Numbered from the stretch's first letter, positions 7,651 through 18,839 are shown. The stretch is 64,000 nucleotides of DNA from Mycobacterium decipiens (GCF_963853665.1 NZ_OY970459.1:4588001-4652000), one strand, 5' to 3'. Notes: generated from the letters alone by a model not told the origin. Translations and numbers: made by a program.

Positions 7651-8310
7651 ATGGAGTTTAGGAGTGATGTGCCGACCGGTCAAAAGCGGGGTCGCTGGTC
7701 CGGTGTCCCCTTGGAGAGTCGGCACGCCCTACGTCGAGACAATCTCATCGCCGCCGGTGTGCAGCTGCTCGGCGGGGAAGGCGGACCGGCACTGACCGTC
7801 CGCGCGGTTTGCCGCCACGCCGGCCTGACCGAACGCTACTTTTACGAAAGCTTCGCCGACCGTGAGCATTTCGTTCGCGCGGTCTACGACGACGTCTGCA
7901 CACGGGCGATGACCACCCTCACCTCCGCGAAAACCCCACGCGACGCCGTCGAGCAGTTCGTCGAGCTGATGGTCGATGATCCGGTACGCGGGCGCGTGCT
8001 GCTCCTGGCACCGGCGGGGGAACCGGTGCTGACCCGCTCGGGTGCGGAGTGGATGCCGAACTTCATCGAGTTGCTGCAACGCAAGTTGTCCCGGATCGGT
8101 GATCCGATTCTGCAGAAACTGGTCGCCACCAGCTTGATCGGCGCTCTCACCGGTCTGTTTACCGCATATCTGAACGGACGGCTGGGCGCCACCCGCCGGC
8201 AATTCATCGACTATTGCGTCGACATGCTGCTCTCCACCGCCGCCACCTACGCAACCCACCGCGAACGGGGCGAATCCGAGCACACCGTGCCAGCCGGGCC
8301 GCACGACTGA
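7651..8310 (+). CDS. TetR-family transcriptional regulator (Rv0825c-like)
   Basis: About 219 residues. The N-terminal HTH covers roughly 26-72 (AVCRHAGLTERYFYESFADR is the recognition part), followed by an all-helical ligand domain. I chose ATG 7651 because the extension to 7615 has no ribosome site and would intrude on the divergent DUF2236 promoter. Position suggests control of the divergent DUF2236 gene, or autoregulation. The ligand is unknown. Confidence 0.85.
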   Translation: MEFRSDVPTGQKRGRWSGVPLESRHALRRDNLIAAGVQLLGGEGGPALTVRAVCRHAGLTERYFYESFADREHFVRAVYDDVCTRAMTTLTSAKTPRDAVEQFVELMVDDPVRGRVLLLAPAGEPVLTRSGAEWMPNFIELLQRKLSRIGDPILQKLVATSLIGALTGLFTAYLNGRLGATRRQFIDYCVDMLLSTAATYATHRERGESEHTVPAGPHD

Positions 8311-8405
8311 AGTTCGCCCCCCGGGCGCCTGCACCATATCCGCCGGTGGCGGCCGCTTTCGCGATCGCAACATGCCACGCGGGGGGCAAACTTGATGCTA
8401 CTGAG

Positions 8406-8444
8406 AGACACAGATATATTGACTGCAACCATTAGACACAGATA
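8406..8444. repeat. Two 11-bp direct repeats upstream of desA1
   Basis: AGACACAGATA occurs at 8406-8416 and 8434-8444, the second just before the GGAGG ribosome site of desA1. Repeats with a 28-base period are a candidate regulator site. desA1 is known to be repressed by MadR in mycobacteria, but I cannot show that this is its operator. Confidence 0.35.
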
Positions 8445-8456
8445 ACTGGAGGGGCC

Positions 8457-9473
8457 ATGTCAGCCGAGCTGACCGACCTACAGCTGCTGCACGAACTTGA
8501 ACCGGTCGTCGAGCAGCACCTGAACCGGCACCTGAGCATGCACAAGCCCTGGAATCCGCACGACTACATCCCGTGGTCGGACGGCAAGAACTTCTACGCA
8601 CTCGGCGGCCAGGATTGGGACCCCGAGCAGAGCAAGCTTTCCGACGTCGCCCAGGTGGCGATGGTGCAGAACCTGGTCACCGAGGACAACCTGCCGTCGT
8701 ATCACCGCGAGATCGCGATGAACATGGGCATGGACGGCGCGTGGGGGCAGTGGGTCAACCGCTGGACGGCCGAGGAGAACCGACACGGCATCGCGTTGCG
8801 CGATTACCTGGTGGTGACCCGTTCGGTCGACCCCGTCGAGCTGGAAAAGCTTCGCCTCGAGGTGGTCAACCGGGGCTTCAGTCCGGGTCAGAACTACCAG
8901 GGCGACTACTTCGCCGACAGCGTCACCGATTCCGTCATCTACGTCACATTCCAGGAGCTGGCGACCCGGGTGTCGCACCGCAATACCGGCAAGGCCTGTA
9001 ACGAAAGCGTCGCCGACCAGCTGATGGCCAAGATTTCGGCCGATGAGAACCTGCACATGATCTTCTACCGCGACGTCAGCGAGGCCGCGTTCGATCTCGC
9101 CCCCAACCAGGCGATGAAGTCACTGCACCTGATCTTGCGCCACTTCAGGATGCCCGGCTTTCTGGTGCCCGAGTTCCGCCGCAAGGCGGTGATCATCGCC
9201 GTCGGCGGCGTCTACGACATCCGGATCCACCTCGAGGAGGTCGTCAAGCCGGTGCTGAAAAAGTGGCGCATCTTCGAGCGCACCGACTTCACCGGCGAGG
9301 CCGCCTGGATGCAGGACGACCTCGGGAAGCTGATGGAGGAACTCGAGGGCGAGTGCGACAAGTTCGAGGAGTCCAAACAGCGCTACCTCGCCCGGCAGGC
9401 CCGCATGGCTGACAAGATGACCGCCCGCAAGGTGCTCTCCACCAAGGGCACGCTGAGGATGAGCGGGCGGTAG
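8457..9473 (+). CDS. desA1: Acyl-ACP desaturase DesA1
   Basis: A 338-residue soluble diiron desaturase. EENRHG near 102-107 and DENLHM near 198-203 are the two ExxH iron-binding blocks. DesA1 introduces double bonds into meromycolate precursors carried on acyl carrier protein and is essential in M. smegmatis. A strong GGAGG precedes the ATG and direct repeats lie in the leader. In M. tuberculosis an antisense RNA (ASdes) overlaps desA1; the sequence here does not by itself show one. It is followed 6 bases later by the dus gene. Confidence 0.93.
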   Translation: MSAELTDLQLLHELEPVVEQHLNRHLSMHKPWNPHDYIPWSDGKNFYALGGQDWDPEQSKLSDVAQVAMVQNLVTEDNLPSYHREIAMNMGMDGAWGQWVNRWTAEENRHGIALRDYLVVTRSVDPVELEKLRLEVVNRGFSPGQNYQGDYFADSVTDSVIYVTFQELATRVSHRNTGKACNESVADQLMAKISADENLHMIFYRDVSEAAFDLAPNQAMKSLHLILRHFRMPGFLVPEFRRKAVIIAVGGVYDIRIHLEEVVKPVLKKWRIFERTDFTGEAAWMQDDLGKLMEELEGECDKFEESKQRYLARQARMADKMTARKVLSTKGTLRMSGR

Positions 9474-9479
9474 TGACCG

Positions 9480-10613
9480 TTGCGCATCGGCCCGATCGAG
9501 CTCGCCAGCCCGGTTGTGCTGGCTCCGATGGCCGGTGTGACGAACGTCGCATTCCGGACGCTGTGTCGTGAGCTAGAACAGTCGCGGGTCGGCACGGTCA
9601 GCGGGCTCTACGTCTGCGAGATGGTGACCGCACGGGCGCTGGTGGAGCGCCACCCGGTCACCATGCACATGACGACGTTCGCCCCGGACGAGTCACCGCG
9701 TTCGCTGCAGCTCTACACCGTCGACCCCGACACCACGTACGCGGCCGCTCGGATGATCGCCGGCGAAGGGTTGGCCGATCACATCGACATGAACTTTGGC
9801 TGCCCGGTGCCCAAGGTGACCAAACGCGGCGGCGGTGCGGCGCTGCCGTTCAAACGGCGGCTGTTCGGTCAGATCGTTGCCGCCGCGGTACGCGCCGCAG
9901 AAGGCTTCGGGGTGCCCGTCACGGTCAAGTTCCGGATCGGGATCGACGACGACCACCACACCCACCTCGACGCCGGCCGCATCGCCGAAGCCGAAGGTGC
10001 GGCTGCGGTCGCGCTGCACGCCCGTACCGCGGCGCAACGCTATGCCGGTACCGCCGATTGGGAACAGATCGCCCAGCTCAAGCAGCAGGTCCGGACGATT
10101 CCGGTGCTCGGCAACGGCGACATCTACGATGCCAGCGATGCGTTGGCCATGATGGCCGCGACCGGCTGCGACGGCGTCGTCATCGGCCGCGGCTGCCTGG
10201 GCCGGCCATGGCTGTTCGCCGAGTTGTCCGCCGCGTTTACCGGCAGCCCGGCACCCACCCCACCCACGCTCGGCGAGGTCGCCGACATCATCCGTCGGCA
10301 CGGCGCACTGCTGACCGCACACTTCGGTGAAGACAAGGGCATGCGCGATATCCGGAAGCACATCGCCTGGTACCTGCACGGCTTCCCGGCCGGATCCCAA
10401 TTGCGGCGGGCACTGGCACTGGTCAAGACGCTCGATGAACTTGACTGCCTGCTGCACGGGCTGGACCCCACCGTCCGGTTCCCGGACGCCGCGACCGGCC
10501 CGCGGGGCCGGCAGGGTTCTCCCGCCCGGGTGGCCCTTCCGGACGGCTGGCTCAACGACCCCGACGACTGCCGGGTGCCGGACGGGGCGGACGTCATGCA
10601 TTCGGGTGGCTGA
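9480..10613 (+). CDS. dus: tRNA-dihydrouridine synthase, DusB-like
   Basis: A 377-residue FMN-dependent TIM barrel that reduces uridine in the tRNA D-loop. Visible motifs: LAPMAGVTNVAFR at the start, DMNFGCPVPKVTKRGGGAAL (FMN/tRNA site with the catalytic Cys) near 104-123, VKFRIG near 153, and GNGDIYDA...GCDGVVIGRGCLGRPW near 209-245. The usable start is TTG 9480. A GTG at 9473-9475 is out of frame, so the leader probably lost or gained bases compared with relatives that start at an equivalent GTG. It is probably in one operon with desA1. Confidence 0.9.
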   Translation: MRIGPIELASPVVLAPMAGVTNVAFRTLCRELEQSRVGTVSGLYVCEMVTARALVERHPVTMHMTTFAPDESPRSLQLYTVDPDTTYAAARMIAGEGLADHIDMNFGCPVPKVTKRGGGAALPFKRRLFGQIVAAAVRAAEGFGVPVTVKFRIGIDDDHHTHLDAGRIAEAEGAAAVALHARTAAQRYAGTADWEQIAQLKQQVRTIPVLGNGDIYDASDALAMMAATGCDGVVIGRGCLGRPWLFAELSAAFTGSPAPTPPTLGEVADIIRRHGALLTAHFGEDKGMRDIRKHIAWYLHGFPAGSQLRRALALVKTLDELDCLLHGLDPTVRFPDAATGPRGRQGSPARVALPDGWLNDPDDCRVPDGADVMHSGG

Positions 10614-10617
10614 ATCG

Positions 10618-10639
10618 AGACGCTCCCGAAATCGCGTCT
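10618..10639 (+). terminator. Candidate hairpin after dus
   Basis: AGACGC pairs with GCGTCT across a 10-base loop, 5 bases after the dus stop. There is no T tract, which is common for mycobacterial terminators. Confidence 0.35.
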
Positions 10640-10774
10640 GGATCGATATATCAGTACGATGTGAGCCTTGCTGAAATGCGGCGCCGATCACCGCGGCGCT
10701 GCGCTGACGTGTGCGCACGGCCCGCGGCCAAACACCGCAGCGGTCCGTATCAGACTTTCGGAGGCCGGTAGGAC

Positions 10775-12865
10775 ATGAGTGACGGCGAGAATATTGCCAG
10801 TCCTGACCACCGGCACACGGTCGGCGGTCATAACTGGATTACCGCAACTCCGGGGCAAACGCGAGGCGCCACGCCGTGGGAACGGTTCCCCGGGCCAGCG
10901 CTCGATGACTCCCCGCGCACCGAGAGGGGCGGTAGTCACATCGACGGCGGCGTCAGTGTTGCCGACCTGATCGCCAAGCTCGGCGCTGCTTCTCCTGATC
11001 ACCCCGCCCACCGTCATGCCGCTCCGGACCCCGAGCCAACCGGCTATGCCCCGGAGGTCGCCGACGACCCCGACGACCAGCTGGACACCGAGGCCATCGC
11101 CATCCCGGCCTACGCTCTCGAGTTTCGTTCGGAGCTGCCCGACCTCGGGGCGGCCACCTACCGGCACGGCGCCTCGCTTGGCGACCACGACCGCTGCGAA
11201 TCCGAGCAACCCGGCCAGGGGCCGCCCCGGTCGGAGCGGGTGGGGCCCGTTCGGATCCGCCGAACATCGCCCGCCACCGCCCCCGAGCCAAGACCGAAAT
11301 CCGGCCGGCGCCCGATGTTGCTGGCCGCGCGCTCGCTGGCGGCGCTATTTGCCGTGCTGGCGTTGGCGCTGACCGGCGGGGCATGGCAGTGGAGCGCGTC
11401 GAAAAACAACCGACTCAACACGATAAGCGCGCTAGACCCGCATTCGGGCGACATCGTCAACCCCAGCGGGCAGTACGGCGACGAGAACTTCTTGATCGTC
11501 GGCATGGACACCCGCGCCGGAGACAACGCCAATATCGGCGCCGGTAGCACCGAGGACGCCGGGGGCGCACGTTCGGACACCGTGATGCTGGTCAACATTC
11601 CGGCCAGCCGCGCGCGGGTGGTCGCGGTGTCGTTCCCGCGCGATCTGGCCATCACGCCGATCCAATGCGAAGCCTGGGACCCCGACACCGGCGAATACGG
11701 ATCCAACTACGACGAGAAAACGGGTACGACGGGTCCCAGACTGGTCTACACCGAGACCAAGCTGAACTCGGCGTTCTCCTTCGGCGGTCCGAAGTGCCTG
11801 GTCAAGGTCATTCAGAAACTGTCCGGCTTGAGCATCAACCGGTTCATCGCCACCGACTTCGTCGGCTTCGCGCGGATGGTCCAGGCCCTCGGCGGTGTCG
11901 AGGTCTGTAGTACCACCCCGTTGCAGGACTACGAACTGGGCACGGTGCTCGCGCACGCCGGACGCCAGGTCGTCGACGGGCCGACCGCGCTGAATTATGT
12001 GCGAGCCCGCCAGGTCACCACCGAGAGAAACGGTGACTACGGGCGCATCAAACGCCAGCAGTTGTTCTTGTCGTCGCTGCTGCGTTCGATGATCTCCGAG
12101 GACACGTTGTTCAACCTCAACAAGCTCAACAACGTCGTCGACATGTTCATCGGTAACAGCTACGTCGACAACGTCAAGACCAAAGACCTGGTCGAACTCG
12201 GTCGATCGCTGCAGCATATGGCGGCCGGGCACATGACATTCGTTACCGTTCCGACCGGCGTGACAGACGAGAACGGCGACGAGCCCCCGCGTACGTCCGA
12301 CATGAAGGCACTGTTCACCGCCATCATCGACGACGATCCGCTGCCCTTGGAAAACGATCACAACGCGCAGCGTCTGGGCAGCACGCCGACGACGGCGCCC
12401 ACCACCACCAAGAAGGCGCCGCAGCCGGGCCCGACCAACGAGATTCAGCGCGAGCAGGTGACGACGACCGCGCCGCAAGAGGTCACGGTGCAGGTCTCCA
12501 ACTCAACCGGTCGGACCGGTCTGGCCGCCGTTGCCACTACGCAGCTGCAGCGGGGCGGCTTCAACGTGATGACTCCCGACGACTACCCGAGTTCGCTGAA
12601 GGCCACGACGGTGTTCTTTTCGCCCGGCAACGAGCAGGCCGCCGCCACCGTGGCCGCGGCGTTCGGCAATCTCAAGATCGAGCGGGTGACCGGGATCGGC
12701 CACGTGGTGCAGGTGGTCCTTGGCCCGGACTTCAGCTCGGTGTCCGCTCCCCCGCCCAGCGGCTCCTCGGTCAGCGTGCAGATAGGCCGCAATTCCTCCG
12801 GCCCGCCGACCGTGCTGCCCGAGGACCTCACCGTCACCAACGCCGCCGACACCACCTGCGAGTAG
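10775..12865 (+). CDS. LytR-CpsA-Psr (LCP) family membrane protein (Rv0822c-like)
   Basis: A 696-residue protein: a long hydrophilic N-terminal cytoplasmic region (1-175), one membrane helix at about 180-206 (MLLAARSLAALFAVLALALT), the LCP catalytic domain from about 237 (FLIVGMDTRAGD, ARSDTVMLVNI, VSFPRDLAI) to about 445, a Pro/Thr-rich linker and a C-terminal LytR_C domain near 570-650. LCP enzymes attach glycopolymers such as arabinogalactan to peptidoglycan outside the membrane; the Arg/Asp residues of the polyprenyl-phosphate site are present. The gene starts at ATG 10775. It is monocistronic and followed by phoY2. Confidence 0.87.
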   Translation: MSDGENIASPDHRHTVGGHNWITATPGQTRGATPWERFPGPALDDSPRTERGGSHIDGGVSVADLIAKLGAASPDHPAHRHAAPDPEPTGYAPEVADDPDDQLDTEAIAIPAYALEFRSELPDLGAATYRHGASLGDHDRCESEQPGQGPPRSERVGPVRIRRTSPATAPEPRPKSGRRPMLLAARSLAALFAVLALALTGGAWQWSASKNNRLNTISALDPHSGDIVNPSGQYGDENFLIVGMDTRAGDNANIGAGSTEDAGGARSDTVMLVNIPASRARVVAVSFPRDLAITPIQCEAWDPDTGEYGSNYDEKTGTTGPRLVYTETKLNSAFSFGGPKCLVKVIQKLSGLSINRFIATDFVGFARMVQALGGVEVCSTTPLQDYELGTVLAHAGRQVVDGPTALNYVRARQVTTERNGDYGRIKRQQLFLSSLLRSMISEDTLFNLNKLNNVVDMFIGNSYVDNVKTKDLVELGRSLQHMAAGHMTFVTVPTGVTDENGDEPPRTSDMKALFTAIIDDDPLPLENDHNAQRLGSTPTTAPTTTKKAPQPGPTNEIQREQVTTTAPQEVTVQVSNSTGRTGLAAVATTQLQRGGFNVMTPDDYPSSLKATTVFFSPGNEQAAATVAAAFGNLKIERVTGIGHVVQVVLGPDFSSVSAPPPSGSSVSVQIGRNSSGPPTVLPEDLTVTNAADTTCE

Positions 12866-12880
12866 CCGCTTTACAGCGGC
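12865..12880 (+). terminator. Short hairpin at the end of the LCP gene
   Basis: GCCGCT and AGCGGC enclose a 4-base loop directly after the stop codon. A 6-bp stem without a T run; weak evidence. Confidence 0.3.
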
Positions 12881-12922
12881 GCTTTAGGCATTTTCCAAGG
12901 TCGGGAACGTAGGCTTTACCAC

Positions 12923-13591
12923 ATGCGGACCGCCTACCATGAGCAGCTCTCGGCATTGTCCGAGCGGCTCGGCGAGATGTGCGGGCTGGCAGGCATGGCC
13001 ATGGAGCGGGCAACTCAAGCCCTGCTGCAGGCCGATTTGGTGCTGGCCGAGCAGGTGATCTCCGACCACGAAAAGATCGCGACCCTAAGCGCCCGGGCGG
13101 AGGAGGGTGCTTTCGTTCTGCTGGCGTTGCAGGCGCCGGTCGCCGGTGACCTCAGAGCGATCGTGAGCGCCATCCAGATGGTGGCTGACATCGACCGGAT
13201 GGGAGCGTTAGCGCTGCACGTGGCCAAGATTGCCCGCCGGCGGCATCCCCAGCATGCGCTGCCCGAAGAGGTCAACGGTTACTTCGCCGAAATGGGCAGA
13301 GTGGCAGTCGAATTGGGCACCAGTGCCCAAGAGGTGGTGTTGTCGCACGACCCGCAGAAGGCCGCCCAGATCCGCGAAGAAGATGACGCGATGGACGACC
13401 TGCACCGGCATTTGTTCAGCGTGCTGATGGATCGGGAATGGAAGCACGGAGTGGCGGCCGCCGTCGACGTGACGTTGTTGGGTCGGTTCTACGAACGCTT
13501 TGCCGACCACGCCGTGGAAGTGGCACGACGTGTCATCTTCCAGGCCACCGGTGCATTTCCCGAGGGCGAGAAGACCTCCGCGTCGCCTTAG
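12923..13591 (+). CDS. phoY2: PhoU-like phosphate signalling protein PhoY2
   Basis: A 222-residue all-helical PhoU protein made of two three-helix repeats. It carries the metal-cluster signature ExxxD (MVADIDRMG near 88-96; [15 protein letters not shown] near 190-204). PhoY proteins link the Pst transporter to the SenX3-RegX3 two-component system, keep the phosphate response off when phosphate is plentiful, and affect persister formation. It converges with phoT, the Pst ATPase gene, with 14 bases between the two stops, so partner genes lie tail to tail. Confidence 0.92.
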   Translation: MRTAYHEQLSALSERLGEMCGLAGMAMERATQALLQADLVLAEQVISDHEKIATLSARAEEGAFVLLALQAPVAGDLRAIVSAIQMVADIDRMGALALHVAKIARRRHPQHALPEEVNGYFAEMGRVAVELGTSAQEVVLSHDPQKAAQIREEDDAMDDLHRHLFSVLMDREWKHGVAAAVDVTLLGRFYERFADHAVEVARRVIFQATGAFPEGEKTSASP

Positions 13592-13605
13592 TTCGCGTCG
13601 CCGGG

Positions 13606-14382
13606 CTAACCGAAACGCCCGGAGATGTAGTCCTCGGTGGCCTTTTGGTTCGGGTTGGAGAAGATTTTCTCGGTGTTGCCAATCTCCACCAGGCGGCCCG
13701 GCTTTCCTACCGTTTCCAGGTTGAAGAATGCCGTCTGATCGCTCACCCGGGCTGCCTGTTGCATGTTGTGGGTGACGATGACGATGGTGTACTCCTGTTT
13801 GAGCTCACCGATCAGGTCTTCGATGGCCATCGTCGAGATCGGGTCCAGCGAGGAACACGGCTCGTCCATCAGCAACACGTCGGGTTGCACGGCGATGGCC
13901 CGCGCGATGCACAACCGCTGCTGCTGCCCCCCGGACAATCCGCCGCCGGGCTTATCCAACCGATCCTTGACTTCGTCCCACAGGTTTGCGCCGCGCAGTG
14001 AGTATTCGGCCGTGTCGTCGAGCGCCTTGCGATTGCGCACACCCTGCAACCTCAGGCCGGCTACCACGTTGTTGCGAATCGACATGGCGGGAAATGGATT
14101 CGGCCGCTGGAACACCATCCCGATAGCCCGGCGGACGCCGACCGGGTCGATGCCGGGGGCGTAGATGTTCTGATCGTCGAGCAGCACGGTGCCCTCGACT
14201 CGGCCGCCGGGGATGACCTCGTGCATCCGGTTCAGTGCGCGCAGCACCGTCGTCTTGCCGCAGCCCGACGGACCGATGAACGCCGTGACGCTGCGGGGCA
14301 GAATCGCCAGCGACACATCGGCGACCGCGTGAAACGACCCGTAGTAGATGTTGACATCGGTGAGGTCCAACCGCTTGGCCAC
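13606..14382 (-). CDS. phoT: Phosphate ABC transporter ATP-binding protein PhoT (PstB)
   Basis: A 258-residue ATPase with Walker [10 protein letters not shown] near 37-45, signature LSGGQQQR near 149-156, Walker [14 protein letters not shown] near 167-179 and the H-switch VTHNM near 204. PstB powers phosphate import through PstC/PstA. Here its upstream neighbour is only a C-terminal scrap of pstA, and pstC is missing, so PhoT must pair with permeases encoded elsewhere. It starts at the GTG after GGCAGGAGCTCAC on the minus strand. Confidence 0.95.
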   Translation of the reverse strand: MAKRLDLTDVNIYYGSFHAVADVSLAILPRSVTAFIGPSGCGKTTVLRALNRMHEVIPGGRVEGTVLLDDQNIYAPGIDPVGVRRAIGMVFQRPNPFPAMSIRNNVVAGLRLQGVRNRKALDDTAEYSLRGANLWDEVKDRLDKPGGGLSGGQQQRLCIARAIAVQPDVLLMDEPCSSLDPISTMAIEDLIGELKQEYTIVIVTHNMQQAARVSDQTAFFNLETVGKPGRLVEIGNTEKIFSNPNQKATEDYISGRFG

Positions 14383-14394
14383 GTGAGCTCCTGC

Positions 14395-14494
14395 CTACAA
14401 CTTCTTGGGGACGAAGATCTTCGCAAGCACCCTGGCGCCGACATTGCCGATATTGATGATCGCGATCACCAAGATCAGTGTCAGCGCAGCCCCC
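14395..14494 (-). pseudogene. C-terminal remnant of phosphate permease gene pstA
   Basis: Immediately after the pstS stop the minus strand encodes about 32 residues, AALTLILVIAIINIGNVGAR followed by VLAKIFVPKKL and a TAG, just before phoT. This is the hydrophobic final helix and basic tail expected for PstA, in the correct position and orientation directly upstream of pstB. No start codon or upstream part remains. Related mycobacteria carry pstS-pstC-pstA-pstB in this order, so a deletion has removed pstC and most of pstA. Confidence 0.72.
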
Positions 14495-14503
14495 CTGTTC
14501 GGC

Positions 14504-15622
14504 CTACTCAATGGCGTTGATCGCGGTGACCAAGCGTTCCTTGACCTTATCCGGCAGCGGAACATAGCCGACCTTCGCCAGGCCGGTCTGACCGTGACTG
14601 ACGGCGGTGATGAGGAAGGCCTTGATCGCCGCGGCCGTGTCCGAGTCGTATCCCTTCGAGCAGACGATCTCGTAGGTCGCCGGCACCAGCGGGTAAGCCT
14701 TCGCGTCGTGCAGCTCATACATTGACTTCAGCTCCAGCACGAGATCATTGCCAGTCGTCGCGAACCTGACGGCGCTGATGGCGTTGCGGGCCGTTTCGTC
14801 GGTCAGGGGGACCGCACCTGCGCCGGTGTCGAGCTGCGCGAACGGCAAGCCCGCCTGATCTGCGACGCCCTTCTCGACATATCCGATGGCGCCCGGCGTC
14901 GCCTGCACCGCCTGGATCACCCCAGCCGGCCTCTGGACACCTTCGCCGACACCGCCGTGAAACTCGCTGCCAACACCGTGTGCCCAGCTCTGTGGCGCGG
15001 CGGCGGTCAGGTACTTCTGAAAGTTGTCGGTGGTTCCCGACAAGTCCGACCGGTAGATCGGCGTGATGCTGGTGTTGGGGAGGACCACACCCGGATTGAG
15101 CGCGACCAACACCGGATCATTCCACGTCCGGATCGCGCCGCTGAAGATCATGGCCAGCGCGTCGGCATCGAGGGTCAACGTCGCAGCGCCGGGCAGGTTG
15201 TAGATCAAGGCGATTGGCCCGAACACCAGCGGCAGGTCCCACGCCGGATTTTCGTGGCAGCGTTTGGCAGCCGGGCCGATCTGCTCGGCGACCAGCGGCG
15301 AATCCGATCCGGCGAAGTCGACACGGCCGGCGATGAACTGCTCGCGGCCCGCGCCCGACCCGGTCGGCTGGTATGAGACCTTCTTGCCCGGACACAGCTG
15401 GCCCCACACCCGGTTGAACATGGCGATGGCGTTTTGTTGAGCGGTCGACCCCTGCGCGGTCAGGGAGTTTTTGCCGGCACAGAACTCCGGGCCCACGGGT
15501 GCTCCGGAGATCGTCGGGCCTGCGCGGTTGCCATCGCTGCCGCAGCCGGTCAAAACCGCGCCGCAGATCAGCACCGCAACCACGGCCACCGCCAGTACCC
15601 TGCCCACCGTGTCGAGCCTCAC
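14504..15622 (-). CDS. pstS: Periplasmic phosphate-binding lipoprotein PstS
   Basis: A 372-residue protein with a lipoprotein signal (VAVLICGAVLTGC, lipobox LTGC near 25-28) and the PstS fold: LTAQGSTAQQNAIAMF (phosphate-binding Gly-Ser loop), GSGAGREQFI, DFAGSDSPL and TPIYRSDLSGTTDNFQKYL. The start is GTG 15622 with an AGGAAG ribosome site; longer frames run into unrelated sequence. It binds phosphate outside the membrane and delivers it to PstCA. The gene is intact, but the downstream permease genes are deleted. It probably belongs to the unit that includes mshD and the glnR-like gene. Confidence 0.93.
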   Translation of the reverse strand: MRLDTVGRVLAVAVVAVLICGAVLTGCGSDGNRAGPTISGAPVGPEFCAGKNSLTAQGSTAQQNAIAMFNRVWGQLCPGKKVSYQPTGSGAGREQFIAGRVDFAGSDSPLVAEQIGPAAKRCHENPAWDLPLVFGPIALIYNLPGAATLTLDADALAMIFSGAIRTWNDPVLVALNPGVVLPNTSITPIYRSDLSGTTDNFQKYLTAAAPQSWAHGVGSEFHGGVGEGVQRPAGVIQAVQATPGAIGYVEKGVADQAGLPFAQLDTGAGAVPLTDETARNAISAVRFATTGNDLVLELKSMYELHDAKAYPLVPATYEIVCSKGYDSDTAAAIKAFLITAVSHGQTGLAKVGYVPLPDKVKERLVTAINAIE

Positions 15623-15749
15623 CGATCTCGCTTCCTGAACGCATTCTCGACGGATGCCGGCGCTGCTGGCCGCCTTCCCCTGGCAGATTGCCAAGTCACC
15701 CCGAAATTGTGCTTGGGCAACACCGCATCTCATCTTCCGCCGGTTTCGG

Positions 15750-17482
<1,733 letters not shown>

Positions 17483-17585
17483 CTCCCAGATTCATCGCGC
17501 CATGTGACGTCAGCGACAGCTCATCTAACGATAACTTGCCACCTAACGAGGCGCTCCGGGACGGGCTCGAGCATTGGGCAACAAT

Positions 17586-18398
17586 ATGCGGATGCGTAAG
17601 GTGCTGATCGGTGTCACCGCAGCGGCGATCGTCGTGGCCGTCGTCGTGGTCGGTGCCGTCGGCGCCGACTTCGGCGCCAGCATCTACGCCGAGTACCGGC
17701 TCTCCACCAATGTGCGCAAGGCGGCAAACCTGGGGTCGGACCCGTTCGTCGCCATCCTGGGGTTCCCGTTCATCCCGCAGGCGATGCGCGAACACTACGC
17801 TGAGCTGGAAATCAAAGCATTCGCCGTCGAGCACGCCGTAGTCGGCACAGCCACCCTCGAGGCCACCATGACCTCGATCGACCTGTCCTATGCGTCCTGG
17901 CTGATCAGGCCCGACGCAAAGCTCCCGGTCGGGAAGCTGGAGAGCCGCATCATCATCGACTCCATGCATCTGGGCCGCTACCTGGGCATTAGCGACCTCA
18001 TGGTGCAGGCACCCCGCCAGGAGAGCAACGACGCCACCGGCGGCACTACCGAGTCCGGGATATCCGGCAACCGCGGGCTGGTGTTCAGCGGCACGCCCAG
18101 ATCGGCCAACTTCGATCACCGGGTCAGCGTGTTGGTAGACCTGTCCATCGCCTCCGACGACCAAGCCACACTGGTCTTCACCCCCACCGCCGTCGTGACC
18201 GGGCCGGACACCGCGGACCAACCGGTTCCGGACGACAAGCGGGATGCGGTGCTACACGCCTTCGCCAGCAGGCTCCCCGACCAGAAGCTGCCGTTCGGGG
18301 TGGCGCCGAACACCGTGGGGGCGCGCGGCTCCGACGTCATCATCGAGGGCATTACCCAGGGAGTAACGATCTCACTGGACGGGTTTAAACAATCATGA
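17586..18398 (+). CDS. lmeA: LmeA-type DUF2993 periplasmic protein (lipomannan elongation)
   Basis: About 270 residues with an N-terminal membrane anchor or signal (MRMRKVLIGVTAAAIVVAVV) and a DUF2993 body of alternating strands (EIKAFAVEHAVVGTATLEAT, RIIIDSMHLGRYLGISDLMV). In mycobacteria LmeA (Rv0817c family) is a periplasmic phospholipid-binding protein needed for normal mannan elongation of lipomannan/lipoarabinomannan. A TTG at 17574 would add four residues. It is divergent from glnR and overlaps the thioredoxin gene start by an ATGA. Confidence 0.85.
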   Translation: MRMRKVLIGVTAAAIVVAVVVVGAVGADFGASIYAEYRLSTNVRKAANLGSDPFVAILGFPFIPQAMREHYAELEIKAFAVEHAVVGTATLEATMTSIDLSYASWLIRPDAKLPVGKLESRIIIDSMHLGRYLGISDLMVQAPRQESNDATGGTTESGISGNRGLVFSGTPRSANFDHRVSVLVDLSIASDDQATLVFTPTAVVTGPDTADQPVPDDKRDAVLHAFASRLPDQKLPFGVAPNTVGARGSDVIIEGITQGVTISLDGFKQS

Positions 18399-18817
18399 CG
18401 ACCGTGATCGTCGCTTCCCTAGCGGCGGGAGTGCTAGCGACCGTTGCCGGCTGGTTGCTGACCCGGCGCTCCGGAGTCGTCCGGGAGGTTCGCCCGGAAT
18501 CGGGACCGGCGGCCGGCGCGGGCGCCGCCGAACTGGGCCTATCGAAGACCGGACCGACCGTCGTGCATTTCAGCGCGCCATGGTGCGGGCCATGCGACCG
18601 GGTGCGCCGGGTGGTCGAAGAAGTCTGTGCCGATCTGGGCGATGTTGCGCACATCGAGGTCGACCTGGACGCCGATCCGCAGGCCGCGCGACGGTTCTCC
18701 GTACTTTCGCTGCCCACCACGCTGATCTTCGATATGGACGGGCGACAGCGTTACCGGACCTCCGGGGTCCCCAAGGCCGCCGACCTGCGGTCCGCCCTGA
18801 AACCGCTGTTGGCTTGA
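18395..18817 (+). CDS. thiX: Membrane-anchored thioredoxin-like protein ThiX
   Basis: A 140-residue protein with an N-terminal hydrophobic anchor (MTTVIVASLAAGVLATVAGW) and a thioredoxin domain with active site W-C64-G-P-C67 and a cis-Pro loop (LSLPTTLIFD near 105). It should carry out dithiol/disulfide exchange at the membrane, probably facing outward, though the orientation is not certain from sequence. It overlaps the lmeA stop (ATGA) and sits just upstream of the sulfur operon leader. Confidence 0.88.
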   Translation: MTTVIVASLAAGVLATVAGWLLTRRSGVVREVRPESGPAAGAGAAELGLSKTGPTVVHFSAPWCGPCDRVRRVVEEVCADLGDVAHIEVDLDADPQAARRFSVLSLPTTLIFDMDGRQRYRTSGVPKAADLRSALKPLLA

Positions 18818-18833
18818 CCACCATGCCATTGGG

Positions 18834-18839
18834 TAAGCT
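18834..18839 (+). promoter_or_regulatory. -10 element for a leaderless polycysteine ORF
   Basis: TAAGCT fits the mycobacterial TAnnnT -10 and lies 7 bases before GTG 18847, the spacing expected when the start codon is the first transcribed triplet. Confidence 0.6.
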
